Source: Siphonodentalium dalli
Taxonomy: Eukaryota > Mollusca > Scaphopoda > Gadilida > Siphonodentaliidae
Length of the DNA stretch: 64,000 nucleotides
Direction of reading: 5' to 3'
Assembly (NCBI GenBank): GCA_032622095.1
Contig: CP136066.1
Span: forward strand, 174,095,164 to 174,159,163
Positions 10,200 to 20,639 of the stretch are shown in pieces. Below the pieces are notes generated by a model. That model saw only the letters and a program-made list of their open reading frames with translations. It was not told where the DNA came from and made no database searches. Numbering within the stretch: position 1 is the first letter of the stretch; the number at the start of each line of letters is the position of its first letter. The translations under genes and the position numbers were made by a program.

Positions 10200-11475
10200 G
10201 TTAACCCTTCCATGACTGGAGCTTCCTGATATTTTGCGAAAACCCTGTGCCAATGCATTCTCTTATATATGCGAGTCTCCCATAGGGAGCCTCGCATATA
10301 TAAGAGAATACATTGGCCTAACAATATTTACTTTGACCTTGTAAGCTAGTGCATTCTCGTATATATGTGAGGCTTCCTATATAAGAGAATGAACCGGGCC
10401 TTTAGATTGGAGTAATTTGGGCACATTAGGGTGAAGCATTGTTCAGCCTGGTAGGAGAATATTTAAAAATTGGGACCAAATTTTTGTTTGCATTTTATTT
10501 CCAAGAATGATAGATTCCGAGATAATATTTCATTGATATCAATGGCATATTATTTAGTGTTTTTCAGTAATACAAGAGGTACGCTGTCGCGTGGCATTTG
10601 CCCCCGACCGTATCAATTCGGATTAAGCATGGACGAAACTGCGGATATCTGAGGAGGTCTATATGACCATTCCAAAAGAAGTTCGTACAGAAATGTTGAC
10701 TAAAAACCCACCGACTAAAGTCAGGAGGCATATCTTTTGAGTGCACAAAGGCCAAAACTCTCTTTGTTTATACTGAAACATTTCACACCACTTTAGTCTT
10801 TACCAATACCATTGGAAGTGTGAGTCATGTAGTAAAATTGTATATAAAATTATAAAAACAAGCGATCCGGAAACCAAAAAACAAGCGAAAATTCAAATTT
10901 TCTAAGTTGAAAAAAAAGCCATAACTCTGGCAAAAATCATCAGATCATACCCAAATTCGCACTTGACATGTATTTTCATATAACTGATCCACAAAAAAAC
11001 GGGATTTGCAATCGTACCACCAAAGCTCACGCTATCATCTGGAAACCAAAAAAAACAAGAGAAAAATTGAATTTTCTAAGTAAAAAAAGGGCCACAACTC
11101 TGGTGAAAATGGGTGGACGAAAACCCGCGCTATGCATGTAGCTGTTCCCCCATGCTGCTCTATCACCATACCAAATAACAGCTAAATCTGCCAAGCGGTT
11201 GCTGAACAATAATGCAAAATGTTTGTACGGACGTACGGACAGACGTACGGACGGAGACGTCGACTATATACCCGCCGACTTCAAGTCGGGGGCATAATAA
11301 ACCTAGCTAAGCAATGACAAAAATAGCATTTTCATGTTTATTTTGGGCACTTTTCCGTATTTTGGGCACAACATTTACCAACTTAAATTTGGAGGAATAC
11401 ATGTATAAAGGCCTGATGAACTGGCATAGGATCTTTAAGGCTGCTCCAGCGTTGCTCCCATCATGAAAGGGTTAA
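10200..11475. mobile_element. TTAA element split by a 1-kb insertion
   Basis: Left part 10200-10400 starts TTAACCCTTCCATGACTGG and carries two GCATTCTC hairpins. Right part 11411-11475 ends CATCATGAAAGGGTTAA. Between them lies about 1 kb of foreign DNA. The broken second hairpin (GAATGAACCGG / GATGAACTGG) marks the insertion point. Confidence 0.7.
10399..11412. mobile_element. insertion with GGCCTTTA ends, holding family E-like repeats
   Basis: The inserted block starts GGGCCTTTAGATTGG and ends ATGTATAAAGGCC, giving a short inverted terminus GGCCTTTA. Inside are two units with GCCATAACTCTGG or GCCACAACTCTGG and a GTACGGACGGAGACG tail ending in a CGACTTCAAGTCG stem (11277-11289). The superfamily is unclear; GGCC termini would fit PIF/Harbinger. 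Confidence 0.45.
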
Positions 11476-11551
11476 AGATGCTCCGTCTCTCCCGTTATCA
11501 CTTTCAACAACAACAAAATTTCTGTGCAACTCCTTTTCAAGGCACATTTCG

Positions 11552-11895
11552 ACTATTACATGTATTACCAAAAAACACCAACTATTACATGTATTACCAA
11601 AAAACACCAACTATTACATGTATTACCAAAAAACACCAACTATTACATGTATTACCAAAAAACACCAACTATTACATGTATTACCAAAAAACACCAACTA
11701 TTACATGTATTACCAAAAAACACCAACTATTACATGTATTACCAAAAAACACCAACTATTACATGTATTACCAAAAAACACCAACTATTACATGTATTAC
11801 CAAAAAACACCAACTATTACATGTATTACCAAAAAACACCAACTATTACATGTATTACCAAAAAACACCAACTATTACATGTATTACCAAAAAAA
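11552..11895 (+). repeat. 29-bp minisatellite, about 12 copies
   Basis: The unit is ACTATTACATGTATTACC followed by AAAAAACACCA; copies are almost identical, so the array is young. The unit has no stop codon in any plus-strand frame, so long frames run across it, but there is no sign that they are translated. Confidence 0.95.
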
Positions 11896-12508
11896 CACAA
11901 TAGAAATGTCTTATGTTGCACACATTTCATTGAAGAGTGTTTTGATAAATAGATTTCTTGTAAAAAATATTGTAATGTTCTAAAAATAGCCACATTTTCT
12001 GTCCCAGTTTATAGAAAATAACGAGAGACTCTCTGAATCAAATTTGCTATTGTATACCCTCAAATATATACAGAAAGTTCAGAAAAGAGTAGTTACTTGA
12101 TAGTATTTGTTCATTTGTAGCTATATTAAACCTATTTAGCAGAACATCCCTACAAATGAATACAACAGGGTTTCTATGCCTGTTGTCTGCTTATATAATC
12201 TGAACATGATGATAACTACAAATGAAGAATTGGTTATCCAATTGTCTCGACTTGAAAATAAGCTTTTTATCTAGGGGCTAAAGAGTTTGTAAAAATTCAT
12301 GCTTGTCAAATGAGTTCTAAGTTCAAATCATTCTTTCTTGTGGGTTTCCTTTCCGTCTGAGGGCAAATAGAATTTGTTAATCCTTTGATAACTGAATATT
12401 TTGTGATGTGTAGTTTATACTTTATTCCCAGTCTTTTGTAAGGATGTTCAGCTGATAAGTTCAAACATAAAACTTCAGGATGTTCGCTGAAGGATGACCC
12501 CCTTAACC
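11896..12508. other. unassigned sequence with TTAA-type fragments
   Basis: Around 12135-12215 there are pieces of the CTATACTAAATGGATTC family (AGAACATCCCTACAAATGAA, GTCTGCTTATAT). The rest is unrecognised. Confidence 0.4.
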
Positions 12509-12953
12509 TTAAAGGTACTCAATCCTATCAGATGGTCCCCATATCATCAAGTTACAACAACAACAACATTTCTTCAAAATACGCTTTTGTTATCAGAATC
12601 GATTAACTACAACCAAATAATGCAAACCGCTGTAAACTATTGTATAAAATTTCCCAAAATGTGTTATTTATCAACATGTTGTTCAACGAAATATCATTTG
12701 AGTATCACAAAATTTGGCCATTATTATCACTTCATTTTAGAGTTATCCATCTTCATCCGCAATTTTGTCCGAGACCGTTGATTTGATGGCCACAAATAAT
12801 TACTCATTTCAAGAAATAGAAAATTTCAAAAATCGATATCTGATCACTCTGGGCTTTGATGGGTGGGTTCCTTGACTTGAATCAAATATTTTGTACTCCC
12901 GAAGCCAAATAAATAGTAATTTGGGAGCGTCATTTCAGATTATGCATCTTTAA
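12509..12953 (+). mobile_element. family D element, near full length
   Basis: Starts TTAAAGGTACTCAATCC and ends TTATGCATCTTTAA. Same landmarks as the copy at 5012, plus TGATCACTCTGGGCTTTGAT and AATAGTAATTTGGGAGCG. Serves as a reference copy for the 445-bp form. Confidence 0.8.
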
Positions 12954-12956
12954 CAT

Positions 12957-13171
12957 TTTAATCCATTCTTTACTAAATACTCATTGATGAGTAGTTATTC
13001 CATAGGAAATGTTTTCTGAACATTTCTCCCCTAATAAATAGGACTCCTTCTGTACCGGTTGTATTATCTACTAACTGCTTATTTTTCCTGAAAACCACTC
13101 CAGATGAATAATAAACGATTCCACTGTATACTTTTATAACAGAGTGGAGGATCCATTTAGTATAGACAGGG
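12957..13171 (-). mobile_element. TTAA-type element, CTATACTAAATGGATTC family, minus orientation
   Basis: Landmarks in reverse order: ATACTCATTGATGAGTAG, CCATAGGAAATGTTTTC, GATGAATAATAAACGATTCC and GGAGGATCCATTTAGTATAG. It abuts the preceding family D element. TTAA is not preserved at the right end. Confidence 0.65.
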
Positions 13172-13522
13172 ATGAACAGATAAGTGGTGGTTATATATGG
13201 ATATGTTGTGGTGTCGACAGAAGTCATACATTATTTTGTGTCTTCTGGGATTCCGTGTAAGGATAAGCCTGTTGTTGTATAATGAATAAATGAGTGTCTT
13301 CAGCAATCATAGGAATGGCTAACAGTCCCCGCCATAAGACTATTGGAAATCTGATGTTGGTTCATAATGAAATCTGCTCCACCCGTTTCTCATATTAACC
13401 CTGTGACTTCCAAATGGATTCTCCCATCCAGATCTAGCAGTCAGTCCTTCCCACGAGAAAAACACAGTGAGAGCACTTATTTGCTCTCGCATTTCAGAAG
13501 GCGGTGTTATTGCTCCAATAAT

Positions 13523-13903
13523 CAAGCCTTGAAATAGGGTGTCTGTCATTTGCAGAATGAGGTCCCCAGAGGGTGAATTTAGTGATGCTACCCCGCATAG
13601 CGGGCTAGCGTCACCAAATTCACCCTCTGGGGACCTCATTCTGCTTACACCTCAGCAGAATGAGGTTCCCAGAGGGTGAATTTGGTGATGCTAGCCCGCT
13701 ATGCGGGGTAGCATCACTAAATTCACCCTCTGGGGACCTCATTCTGCAAATGACAGACACCCTATTTCAAGGCCTATTTCAGCAGAATGAGGTTCCCAGA
13801 GGGTGAATTTGGTGATGCTAGCCCGCTATGCGGGGTAGCATCACTAAATTCACCCTCTGGGGACCTCATTCTGCAAATGACAGACACCCTATTTCAAGGC
13901 TTG
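13523..13903. mobile_element. family A element with three hairpins and 8-bp target duplication
   Basis: The ends are CAAGCCTTGAAATAGGGTG and its complement, with the perfect direct repeat CCAATAAT on each side (13515-13522 and 13904-13911). The usual 200-bp spacer is missing; instead three 92-bp hairpins follow each other, the last two being a tandem duplication of about 115-120 bp. Confidence 0.93.
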
Positions 13904-13911
13904 CCAATAAT

Positions 13912-14455
13912 ATATTTGTAAGTTGGGTTTTTCTCAAACAAAATGTCATTTTGGAATAGACCTATTTCCAGTTAAACTTTCAAATGCCAATATTTAACTG
14001 AGATGGGAAAGGTTCTAAATATACCTTCAAAAAGTTCAATAATGTATCAACTATTGCAGTGACCATGAAAATTTTGACAAGAGGGACGAGTGCAAATTTT
14101 AGCACCCGTGAATTAAAAATTGCGAGTGCATACGGGTGCGAGAGCAATCGCTCCCGTCTCATGGGAAAGACTGAGCAGTCCTCGAAATTGGCTATGGCAA
14201 TAAGCAATGCAGTGGGAAATACTGTGGCAACACTGCTAGTGGAATCTGACATGCCACAGCATTAAATTTTAAAGGCTTATGGCTTGTTATCCAATCCTCA
14301 TTTGAACTATTTGTTTTTCTATATGTATAATTGTCAATGTGATGTTCTGCTCTTAATTTCAAATAAATATTGTTTACACTGAATTTTCCGTGGGTCATTT
14401 TTCCTAATTTTAAGGGCTAGATCTAGAAAGTAGGGCCCTGCGAATCTACCAGTGA
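13912..14455. repeat. unassigned sequence with a dispersed repeat
   Basis: The stretch 14150-14275 resembles the complement of about 16070-16200 (shared GCCATAGCCAATT, GGCAACACTG-like, GGAATCTGACATG-like pieces). The frames here (68 and 90 codons) overlap on both strands and are not recognised. Confidence 0.45.
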
Positions 14456-14720
14456 GTTATCCCTTTCTATACTTAATGGATTCTTCTGTCAATTAAAAAG
14501 TATAGATTGGAATGGTCTAATATTCATTTGGAGGGGTGATAAGGAAATATGAGCGGGTGACAAAGAGAACAACAGACAATACAACGTAGAAGATTCCAAA
14601 CCATTGGTGGGAAATGTTCAGATAATAAGTTCAACAAATGTTTATTGAACTTATTGTCTGAACATTTCCTATGGGAACTACATGTACTCATCAAAAAGTA
14701 TTAAGTATAGAAAGTGTTAA
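14456..14720 (+). mobile_element. TTAA-type element, CTATACTAAATGGATTC family
   Basis: Left end TCCCTTTCTATACTTAATGG, right end ATTAAGTATAGAAAGTGTTAA. An internal stem (GAAATGTTCAGATAATAAGT and its complement, about 14611-14670) is better kept here than in other copies. Confidence 0.7.
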
Positions 14721-14749
14721 CATTGAATCAAACAAGAGATCAGGCTGCT

Positions 14750-14997
14750 TTAACCCTTTGAGTGCCAGGTCCGATTTTTGTATCAACCCATATACCCTGT
14801 GCCAATGCATTCTCTTATATATGCGAGTCGACCATAGGTCGCCTCACATATATAAGAGAATGCATTGGCTTAACAATTTTTTTTAAATTTTTTTTTACAA
14901 TGTTTTACAATTTTAATATATTTTATTATATTCTTTAACAGACTTATTGTGTAGGTTTAGGGCTGATAATATCGGCCCCTGGCACTCAAAGGGTTAA
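14750..14997 (+). mobile_element. TTAA element, GAGTGCCAGG family, with hairpin module C
   Basis: TTAA-bounded, 248 bp, ends CCCTTTGAGTGCCAGG and CCTGGCACTCAAAGGG. Hairpin about 14802-14870 has one loop-side change (CCTCACATATATAAG) that slightly weakens the stem. Confidence 0.87.
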
Positions 14998-14999
14998 CA

Positions 15000-15410
15000 A
15001 TTTCTTTATGAGAGAACCCATCAGTTATAAAATTATACATTGGAATGGTCTGTTATTTAGGGATGTTCAGGAAATATGAGCATGTTACAAGTTCATATGG
15101 CTAACCCAAGTTAATTATAATAAAATATGATAATAAACTGATATAACTCTATTTGCTCATTATGCTCAAAATGGACTATAATATAGTCAGATTAGCACAA
15201 GAGGCTGAGACCTGTTAAAGCTTTTTGGCATTGTATGATAATTGATAAACATGCTGTCAAAACATCACAACAGCTAGCAATACAATATCAAGGATTAACA
15301 AGTAAAATTCAACAAGCAAATCAGTAATGACAGGTTGAAGTTGTTTGAAACCTGTCATTTGACAGGTACAATAAGCACAAATATGAATGCATAATTCTAA
15401 GAAGGCATAA
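15000..15410. other. unassigned sequence with TTAA-type fragment
   Basis: 15003-15090 resembles the left part of the CTATACTAAATGGATTC family. The rest is AT-rich and unassigned. A short stem GACAGGT/ACCTGTC lies just before the next array. Confidence 0.35.
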
Positions 15411-15411
15411 A

Positions 15412-15708
15412 TTCAGTTTTGGTTTCCATATGACAGGCAAAAACTCAGTTTGTGATTTCCATATGACAGGCAAAACTCAGTTTGTGATTTTCATGACAGG
15501 CAAAACTCAATATGTGATTTTCATATGACAGGATAAACTCAGTTTTTGATTTCCATATGACAGGCAAAACTCAGTTTGTGAATTTCATGGCAGGCAAAAC
15601 TCAGTTTGTGATTTTCATATGACAGGCAAAACTCAGTTTGTGAATTTCATGACAGGCAAAACTCAGTTTGTGATTTCCATATGACAGGCAAAACTCAATT
15701 TGTGCCTG
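15412..15708 (+). repeat. 32-bp minisatellite (CAAAACTCAGTTTGTG), about 9 copies
   Basis: Unit CAAAACTCAGTTTGTGATTT followed by CCATATGACAGG, with 28-30 bp variants lacking part of CCATAT. It lies in the putative second intron of the TMEM63-like gene, about 60 bp past the exon 2 donor. Confidence 0.9.
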
Positions 15709-15769
15709 TCAATTTGACTGTTATCATATCGTGAGACTTGGATGAAAGATACATGTAACATCAACTTAC

Positions 15770-15852
15770 TTTTCCTCGTTCCTGCTGACCAGCGCTATTC
15801 TCCCATAATCCCATGCTATCTTCCGTAAAATTGTGAAGAGAATGAGAAGTAG
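15770..15852 (-). CDS. TMEM63-like: TMEM63-like channel, coding exon 2
   Basis: On the minus strand the 83-bp exon follows a good acceptor (TTTTCATTGCAG) and is followed by the donor GTAAGT at 15764-15769. It encodes LLLILFTILRKIAWDYGR and then IALVSRNEE plus two bases of the next codon. Hydrophobic LLLILFTIL followed by basic residues and WDYGR-ALV is the signature at the end of the first transmembrane helix in animal TMEM63 proteins, which form stretch-gated cation channels of the OSCA/CSC1 family in plasma and lysosomal membranes. It joins exon 1 in phase 0. The next exon is not recognised in the window, so the gene appears to continue past position 1. No frameshift or stop is seen. Confidence 0.85.
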
Positions 15853-15859
15853 CTGCAAT

Positions 15860-17012
15860 GAAAACATGGCACTATTAACACTTTCTATAATAAATGGATT
15901 CTCCAAACAAGTTATTAAAGTATTTATTGGAACGGTCTATTATTAATCTGGGGTTATTATGCATTTATAACTGAAGTAAAGCCATAACTGCACCGCAATT
16001 AACGATTATGTGACTGCTTTTAAAAATAATTTAATTTAATTATTGTATTAGACTCAGCCCTTTTAATTCAGATTGTTTGGCTTCCGTAATCTGCTACGGC
16101 AACCCTTTACTGTGGCCCAGTTTGTTTCAGCAAATGGCTTCGGCATTACCGATTGCCATAGCCAATTATGAGAGCTGTAGACTGTTGACTCAATTTAACC
16201 AAAAAATTTAATAAAATTTAATTTAAACAAAAAAATTTAAATTAAAAAAACATACACTGTTATATCATCTGCCAGGGAACCCCGAGTCACCACACCAAAT
16301 TTAGTTGAAATCGGTCCAGGGGTCTGGGAGAAAAATCGCGAACAGACAGATCCTACTCTTTTATATACATACCGGTACACAGGTAGTTACACCAGAGAAC
16401 ATACATTCTTTTTGCCTCTAATTGCGAAAATTATGACAAGTGTCATGCAAAATGAAAATATATGTTAAAACCATGGATAAATTTCCAACATCATGGCGCA
16501 AATAGAAATTTGAGTACATTATGATTTGAAAACAAAAATGTTGTTTGAATATAGCCAATTTAACACTGAATGTATGCATGGATATCCAAATTTGGGTGAA
16601 GAAAGATGGAATCAGAATATGTATGCAGCCAAAGACTGCCTCAGTCGCTGATTCGTCGAAAATATCTGCTAATAATTATTTGACAGTTGATTGACAGTTG
16701 TGGAAAGGTCCATTAAATGAAGAAAAGGAACACCGGTGATATTCCTTGACTGCCGATACACTGTAGCTAACTGCTGACTGTTTCATTTGTATGCATATAT
16801 AAATTTGTTGGAGCTCAATTCTGCTGGAAGTTACTGTTTCATACTAGTTGATGATTACAAGCGATTTAACCACACAATCCTCTGGTTATCTTCTTGCAGT
16901 TTATAACCGTGTTTAAAGTCTAACCAAAATGTGGTCTAACTGGGGTGCCACCCCGGGTCGATATGTCATTTACTTTAATAGGGCAGTTAGTAAAGAATGG
17001 ATTAAAATAGTA
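15860..17012. other. intronic sequence with old repeats
   Basis: 15880-15965 holds a TTAA-family fragment (TAAATGGATTCTCC). 16070-16200 is the dispersed repeat also seen in reverse at 14150-14275. 16275-16375 holds CACCACACCAAATTTAGTTG and GGTCTGGGAGAAAAATCGCG, in reverse similarity to about 53515-53570. The rest is unassigned. Confidence 0.45.
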
Positions 17013-17020
17013 GGCAGAGA

Positions 17021-17478
17021 CAAGCCTGAGTTTAGTGTGCCTGTCATTTGCAGAATGAGGTCCCCAGAGGGTGAATTTAGTGATGATATCCCGCATAGCG
17101 GACTAGCATCACTAAATTCACACCAGGGGACCTCATTCTGCTTAGGCCTATTCTTCTCTGGAAATTTCTTTATTATCAAATTTCTATAAAATCTTCTTCA
17201 CATAGATTCTTCTTTTTTTTAGTTTAGTTTCTCTATATTCCCAAATTGGCAGACGACACATTGCATAATCGAGGTTCCCAATGGGTGTACATCACAATAT
17301 TCACCATTTGGTAACTTAAATCTGAGTCTATGTCTCCCATAGCAGATGAGGCCTAAGCAGAATGATGTCCACAGAGGGTGAATTTAGTGATGCTAGCCCA
17401 CTATGTGGGATAACGTCACTAAATTCAGCCTCTGGGGACCTCATTCTGTAAATGACAGGCACACTAAACTCAGGTTTG
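17021..17478. mobile_element. family A double-hairpin element with 8-bp target duplication
   Basis: The ends are CAAGCCTGAGTTTAGTGTG and its complement (CAGGTTTG), with the direct repeat GGCAGAGA on both sides (17013-17020 and 17479-17486). Both terminal hairpins are present, the left one with a small deletion in its second arm (TTCACACCAGGGGACC). Confidence 0.92.
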
Positions 17479-17670
17479 GGCAGAGACATGTGTTACAATC
17501 AATCTCATCGGCATGGACATTTCCATTCAGCTGGAAATAACCTCTCCCATAAATAGACTCCATATTTGCTGGACTATTTTATAAATCACATGATTGATCA
17601 TGTGCATAATACCGGGAAAAACGTGTTAAACTTGGAACTAATTTTTGCTATTTATAATTATTATCACTAT

Positions 17671-18070
17671 TTAACCCTTTACCCAACAAACCGGCCAAAA
17701 CCGGCCAAATAAAGCTTCAACAGCCTAAAATATCTTCGGTCTGTCTCAATAGAACCATACAAATATGCATATCATTGGAATCGGCTCATTGACCACATTG
17801 TGATAGTTACAGTTATGCCCTGTGCCAATGCATTCTCTTATATATGCGAGTCGACCATAGGTCGCCTCGCATATATAAGAGAATGCATTGGCCTAAAAAA
17901 AATATTTTTTTAACACTTTTTACCATTTTTTCTTACATTCTTTAACAATTTTATAATATTTAATGTGTTAAGCCAATGCATTCTCTTATATATGCGAGGC
18001 GACCTATGGTCGACTCGCATATATAAGAGAATGCATTGGCACAGGGTCGTTCTGTTGGGTAAAGGGTTAA
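17671..18070 (-). mobile_element. TTAA element, ACCCAACA family, with two hairpin modules
   Basis: TTAA-bounded, 400 bp. Ends are CCCTTTACCCAACAAACCGG and TTCTGTTGGGTAAAGGG. Two 70-bp GCCAATGCATTCTC hairpins (about 17824-17893 and 17973-18041) are separated by an AT-rich linker. The 90-bp AACCGGCCAAA-containing tail is at the left. Very similar copies lie at 26748, 28621 and 54419. Confidence 0.9.
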
Positions 18071-18294
18071 TGCATGATCAAGTTTGGTACGGCCATGCAG
18101 TAAATAAATTCTGCTCCATTCACATCTATGCGCTCAACGAGTTAAAGGTCATTCATTACCTTATTAACAGGGCCATGTATTATATCATTGTGCAAATATG
18201 GTTTCTATTTATGGATGAGGTTATTTCTGAGCGAAAGTGGAAATGGCCGACATGATGCAAATGTGATTACAATGAGTATCTATCAGTCAGAAAT

Positions 18295-18350
18295 AAACGA
18301 GAGGCCGATCACGATCGGCAGATGTTTAACCCATACCTTGGCGATAGTGA
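18295..18350. repeat. invariant 53-bp block, copy 1
   Basis: Begins AAACGAGAGG, contains the stem GCCGATCACGATCGGC (7-bp arms, 2-nt loop), and ends ACCTTGGCGATAGTGA. It is identical over 53 bp to 58295-58350 and 61540-61592. The surrounding sequences differ. Class unknown. Confidence 0.85.
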
Positions 18351-18361
18351 TCAGCTATTTT

Positions 18362-18440
18362 CAGTTTGGACGTAAAAATCCATAAGCCATAACTCCGTTT
18401 AAAAAAAAATGGATCAAACCCAAATTCGAACTACAAAAAT
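18362..18440 (+). repeat. family E fragment
   Basis: Contains AAGCCATAACTCCG and GATCAAACCCAAATTCGAAC, the core of the family E repeat, and little else. Confidence 0.6.
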
Positions 18441-19045
18441 CCATACAAGTGAAGGGGATATAATAGGAGAATGATTACATGAAAAATATACAAAAGCATA
18501 AAGTTGATGACCAGGGTTAACAATTTTAACTCTATAAAATTAGGGGACTGTACCAGGTATGTCACTTGAATACTGCATTGATAGGCTAAACCAGAGAGCT
18601 ATGTGGGAGTTGATAAACTCTGGCCAACACTGTCCACACACTATGGAAATGCAATAAACAACAGATGGCTATTAAGTCATTTTATATGTGCAGCAGTGAG
18701 CATCAGATATCATATTATAGGACTTTGTAACTTTAGAAAAATAGTGCTACTAAATGGGGTTCTCTTTGTCTGCTCAAATTCTGAGAACATCCCTACAAAT
18801 GAACAGTAGACTATTCCAATTTATACTTTTACAACTGAATGGGAGAGTCCATTGATTCATGAATGGGTTACACCTTTCACTGCTGTGCTGAACATATGAT
18901 GGCTAAAAATAACTCTAATTCAATAATACAGGTTTATCTCTTGTCTCTCTCTTAGAGCTAAACTGATATCACAGGTAATTAATTGTAAGCTGCTATGGTT
19001 ATATTGTATATAAAGCATAAAAATCTCAAATCTGTTCAATTCTTA
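18441..19045. other. intronic sequence with a TTAA-family fragment
   Basis: 18765-18870 matches part of the CTATACTAAATGGATTC family in reverse (AGAACATCCCTACAAATGAA, GGGAGAGTCCATT). The rest is unassigned. Confidence 0.4.
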
Positions 19046-19574
19046 GTTAAAAAGGGGCCATAACTCTGGTATAAAAAATAGGATCTAACCCATATACAAA
19101 CTCGATCTGTATTTTGAGTTGAGAAACTCACATACCAATTTGGTTCCTATCAGATGAAAACTGGTTGATTTATCGAAGCATGTATGAATTCTATGTCAAA
19201 GGACCATAACTCCGTTAAAAATAATCTGATCAAACCCATATTTGAACTTGAACTGTATTTTTGGTGGAGAAACTCACATACCAAATTTGGTTCTGATCAG
19301 ATAATTTTTTTTAGTTATTGTAGAATCCATAAATTCTAAGTCGAAAAAGGGCTATAACTCCATAAAAAAAATTCGGATCAAACCCATTTTCGAACTCGAT
19401 CTGTATTTTGGGCTGAGAAACTCACATACCAAATTTGGTTCCGATCAAATTGAAAATGTTTCAGTTATCGCATTATGCGTAAAGTGTCTATGGACAGACA
19501 GACAGACGAATGACGAGTGTTCAATCCGGACAACGACAATATGTGTACCATACTATGGTATGGGTACACATAAA
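19046..19574 (+). repeat. family E repeat, three units with terminal hairpin
   Basis: Three tandem units of about 150 bp each contain GGCCATAACTC, GATCAAACCCAT, GAACTCGATCTGTATTTT and ACATACCAAATTTGGTTC. A GACAGACAGACG tail follows, and the end is a hairpin at 19541-19571 (ATGTGTACCATAC, TAT, GGTATGGGTACACAT). Confidence 0.85.
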
Positions 19575-20142
19575 AAGGTCCTCGTTATATAAATAATCCA
19601 AGTTTATATTCATCTATATTCAGGATACGGATATATGAAGAAAATTATCTGTTTGTCATGCAACATATCTCCATGAACATATAAGTTTACCTTTGATCAC
19701 AAACTTTATTTATATCTATTGAATAAATTGTACTAAAAAGATTACTAAATTTTATTTTAAAAAGTATCCCTTTGATGTGCAATGAAAGCCATGTTTTTTT
19801 TATTTTGTGGTTTGCATACATTTTCGACCAAACTGGGATAGGGTCGGACGAAGAAAAAAAGTTATGATATTGGGACAAGTAATATGTTTTTTGCATATTT
19901 GGTGCAGGCAATTCTGTATGATTATTTACATGAAAATAGCCCAAAATAGTCTGGATTTGGAATCGTTTGTCAGATTTGAATCGAAATTGGCTATCCTGAT
20001 ACAAAATTTATCGACTTATGCATAAGATCTGTGGATTTTTACTCTCTCAAATGAAATGGTTATGGTTCACAGCAGTGAAAGCCACTTGACTCTATAAAAT
20101 TTGGCAAATTTTATGCCACTTAAAAATAAACGGACAATGCCT
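19575..20142. other. intronic sequence, unassigned
   Basis: No exon or family recognised. Frames of 105 (minus) and 72 (plus) codons overlap each other, contain low-complexity residues and show no splice sites or domain. Confidence 0.35.
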
Positions 20143-20590
20143 TTACAGGTACTCAATCCCATATTATCAAATACAACAACAAAATTACTTCAAAATACGC
20201 TTTAGTTATCAAAATCGATTAATTGCAACAAAATAATGCCAACCACTGTCAACTATGGTATAAAATTACCCAAAACGTGTTATTTATCAACATTTTGTTC
20301 TCAACGAAATATGGCCATATTATCACTTGAGTATCACAAAATTTGCCCATGTTACCATTTGATTTTAGAGTTATCCATCTTCATCTGCAATTTTGTCAGA
20401 GACCATCCGTTTGACGTATTTCTGGGTCACATATAATTGCACATCTCGAGAAATAACAAACTCCAAAAATTTATATCTAATCACTCTGAGCTTTGATGGG
20501 TGGGTTCCTCGACACAAATAAAATATTTTTTACTCCCGAAGCCAAATAAATAGTAATTTAGGAGCGTTAATTCGGATAATGCATCTTTAA
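20143..20590 (+). mobile_element. family D element, near full length
   Basis: From ACAGGTACTCAATCCC to GATAATGCATCTTTAA. The TTAA at the left is mutated (TTTACAGG). It lies 42 bp downstream of the exon 1 donor of the TMEM63-like gene, inside the intron. Confidence 0.8.
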
Positions 20591-20639
20591 CCTTTAACTA
20601 CACACACCATCTAACTGAAGGATTAGTATAAATACTTAC

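Larger units (their letters stand above)
15853..20639 (-). other. intron 1 of the TMEM63-like gene, 4.8 kb
   Basis: Bounded by donor GTAAGTAT (20632-20639, read on minus) and acceptor TTGCAG (15853-15858). It contains a family A element (17021-17478), a two-hairpin TTAA element (17671-18070), a copy of the 53-bp invariant block, family E repeats and a family D element (20143-20590). The insertions probably account for at least half of its length. Confidence 0.75.

Noticed and set aside
11463..11983. Three long overlapping plus-strand frames (121-146 codons) with repeated YYMYYQK / TKNTN residues
   Set aside because: They are readings of the 29-bp minisatellite; no splice sites, signal or domain.
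13340..13639. Frames with the recurring residues MRSPEGEFSDAIPHSGLASL seen in many places
   Set aside because: They are translations of the family A hairpin (GCAGAATGAGGTCCCCAGAG...), which opens a frame on both strands by symmetry. Not a protein family.
13980..14265. Overlapping 90- and 68-codon frames as a gene
   Set aside because: The sequence is a dispersed repeat also present in reverse near 16.1 kb, where the frames are broken.
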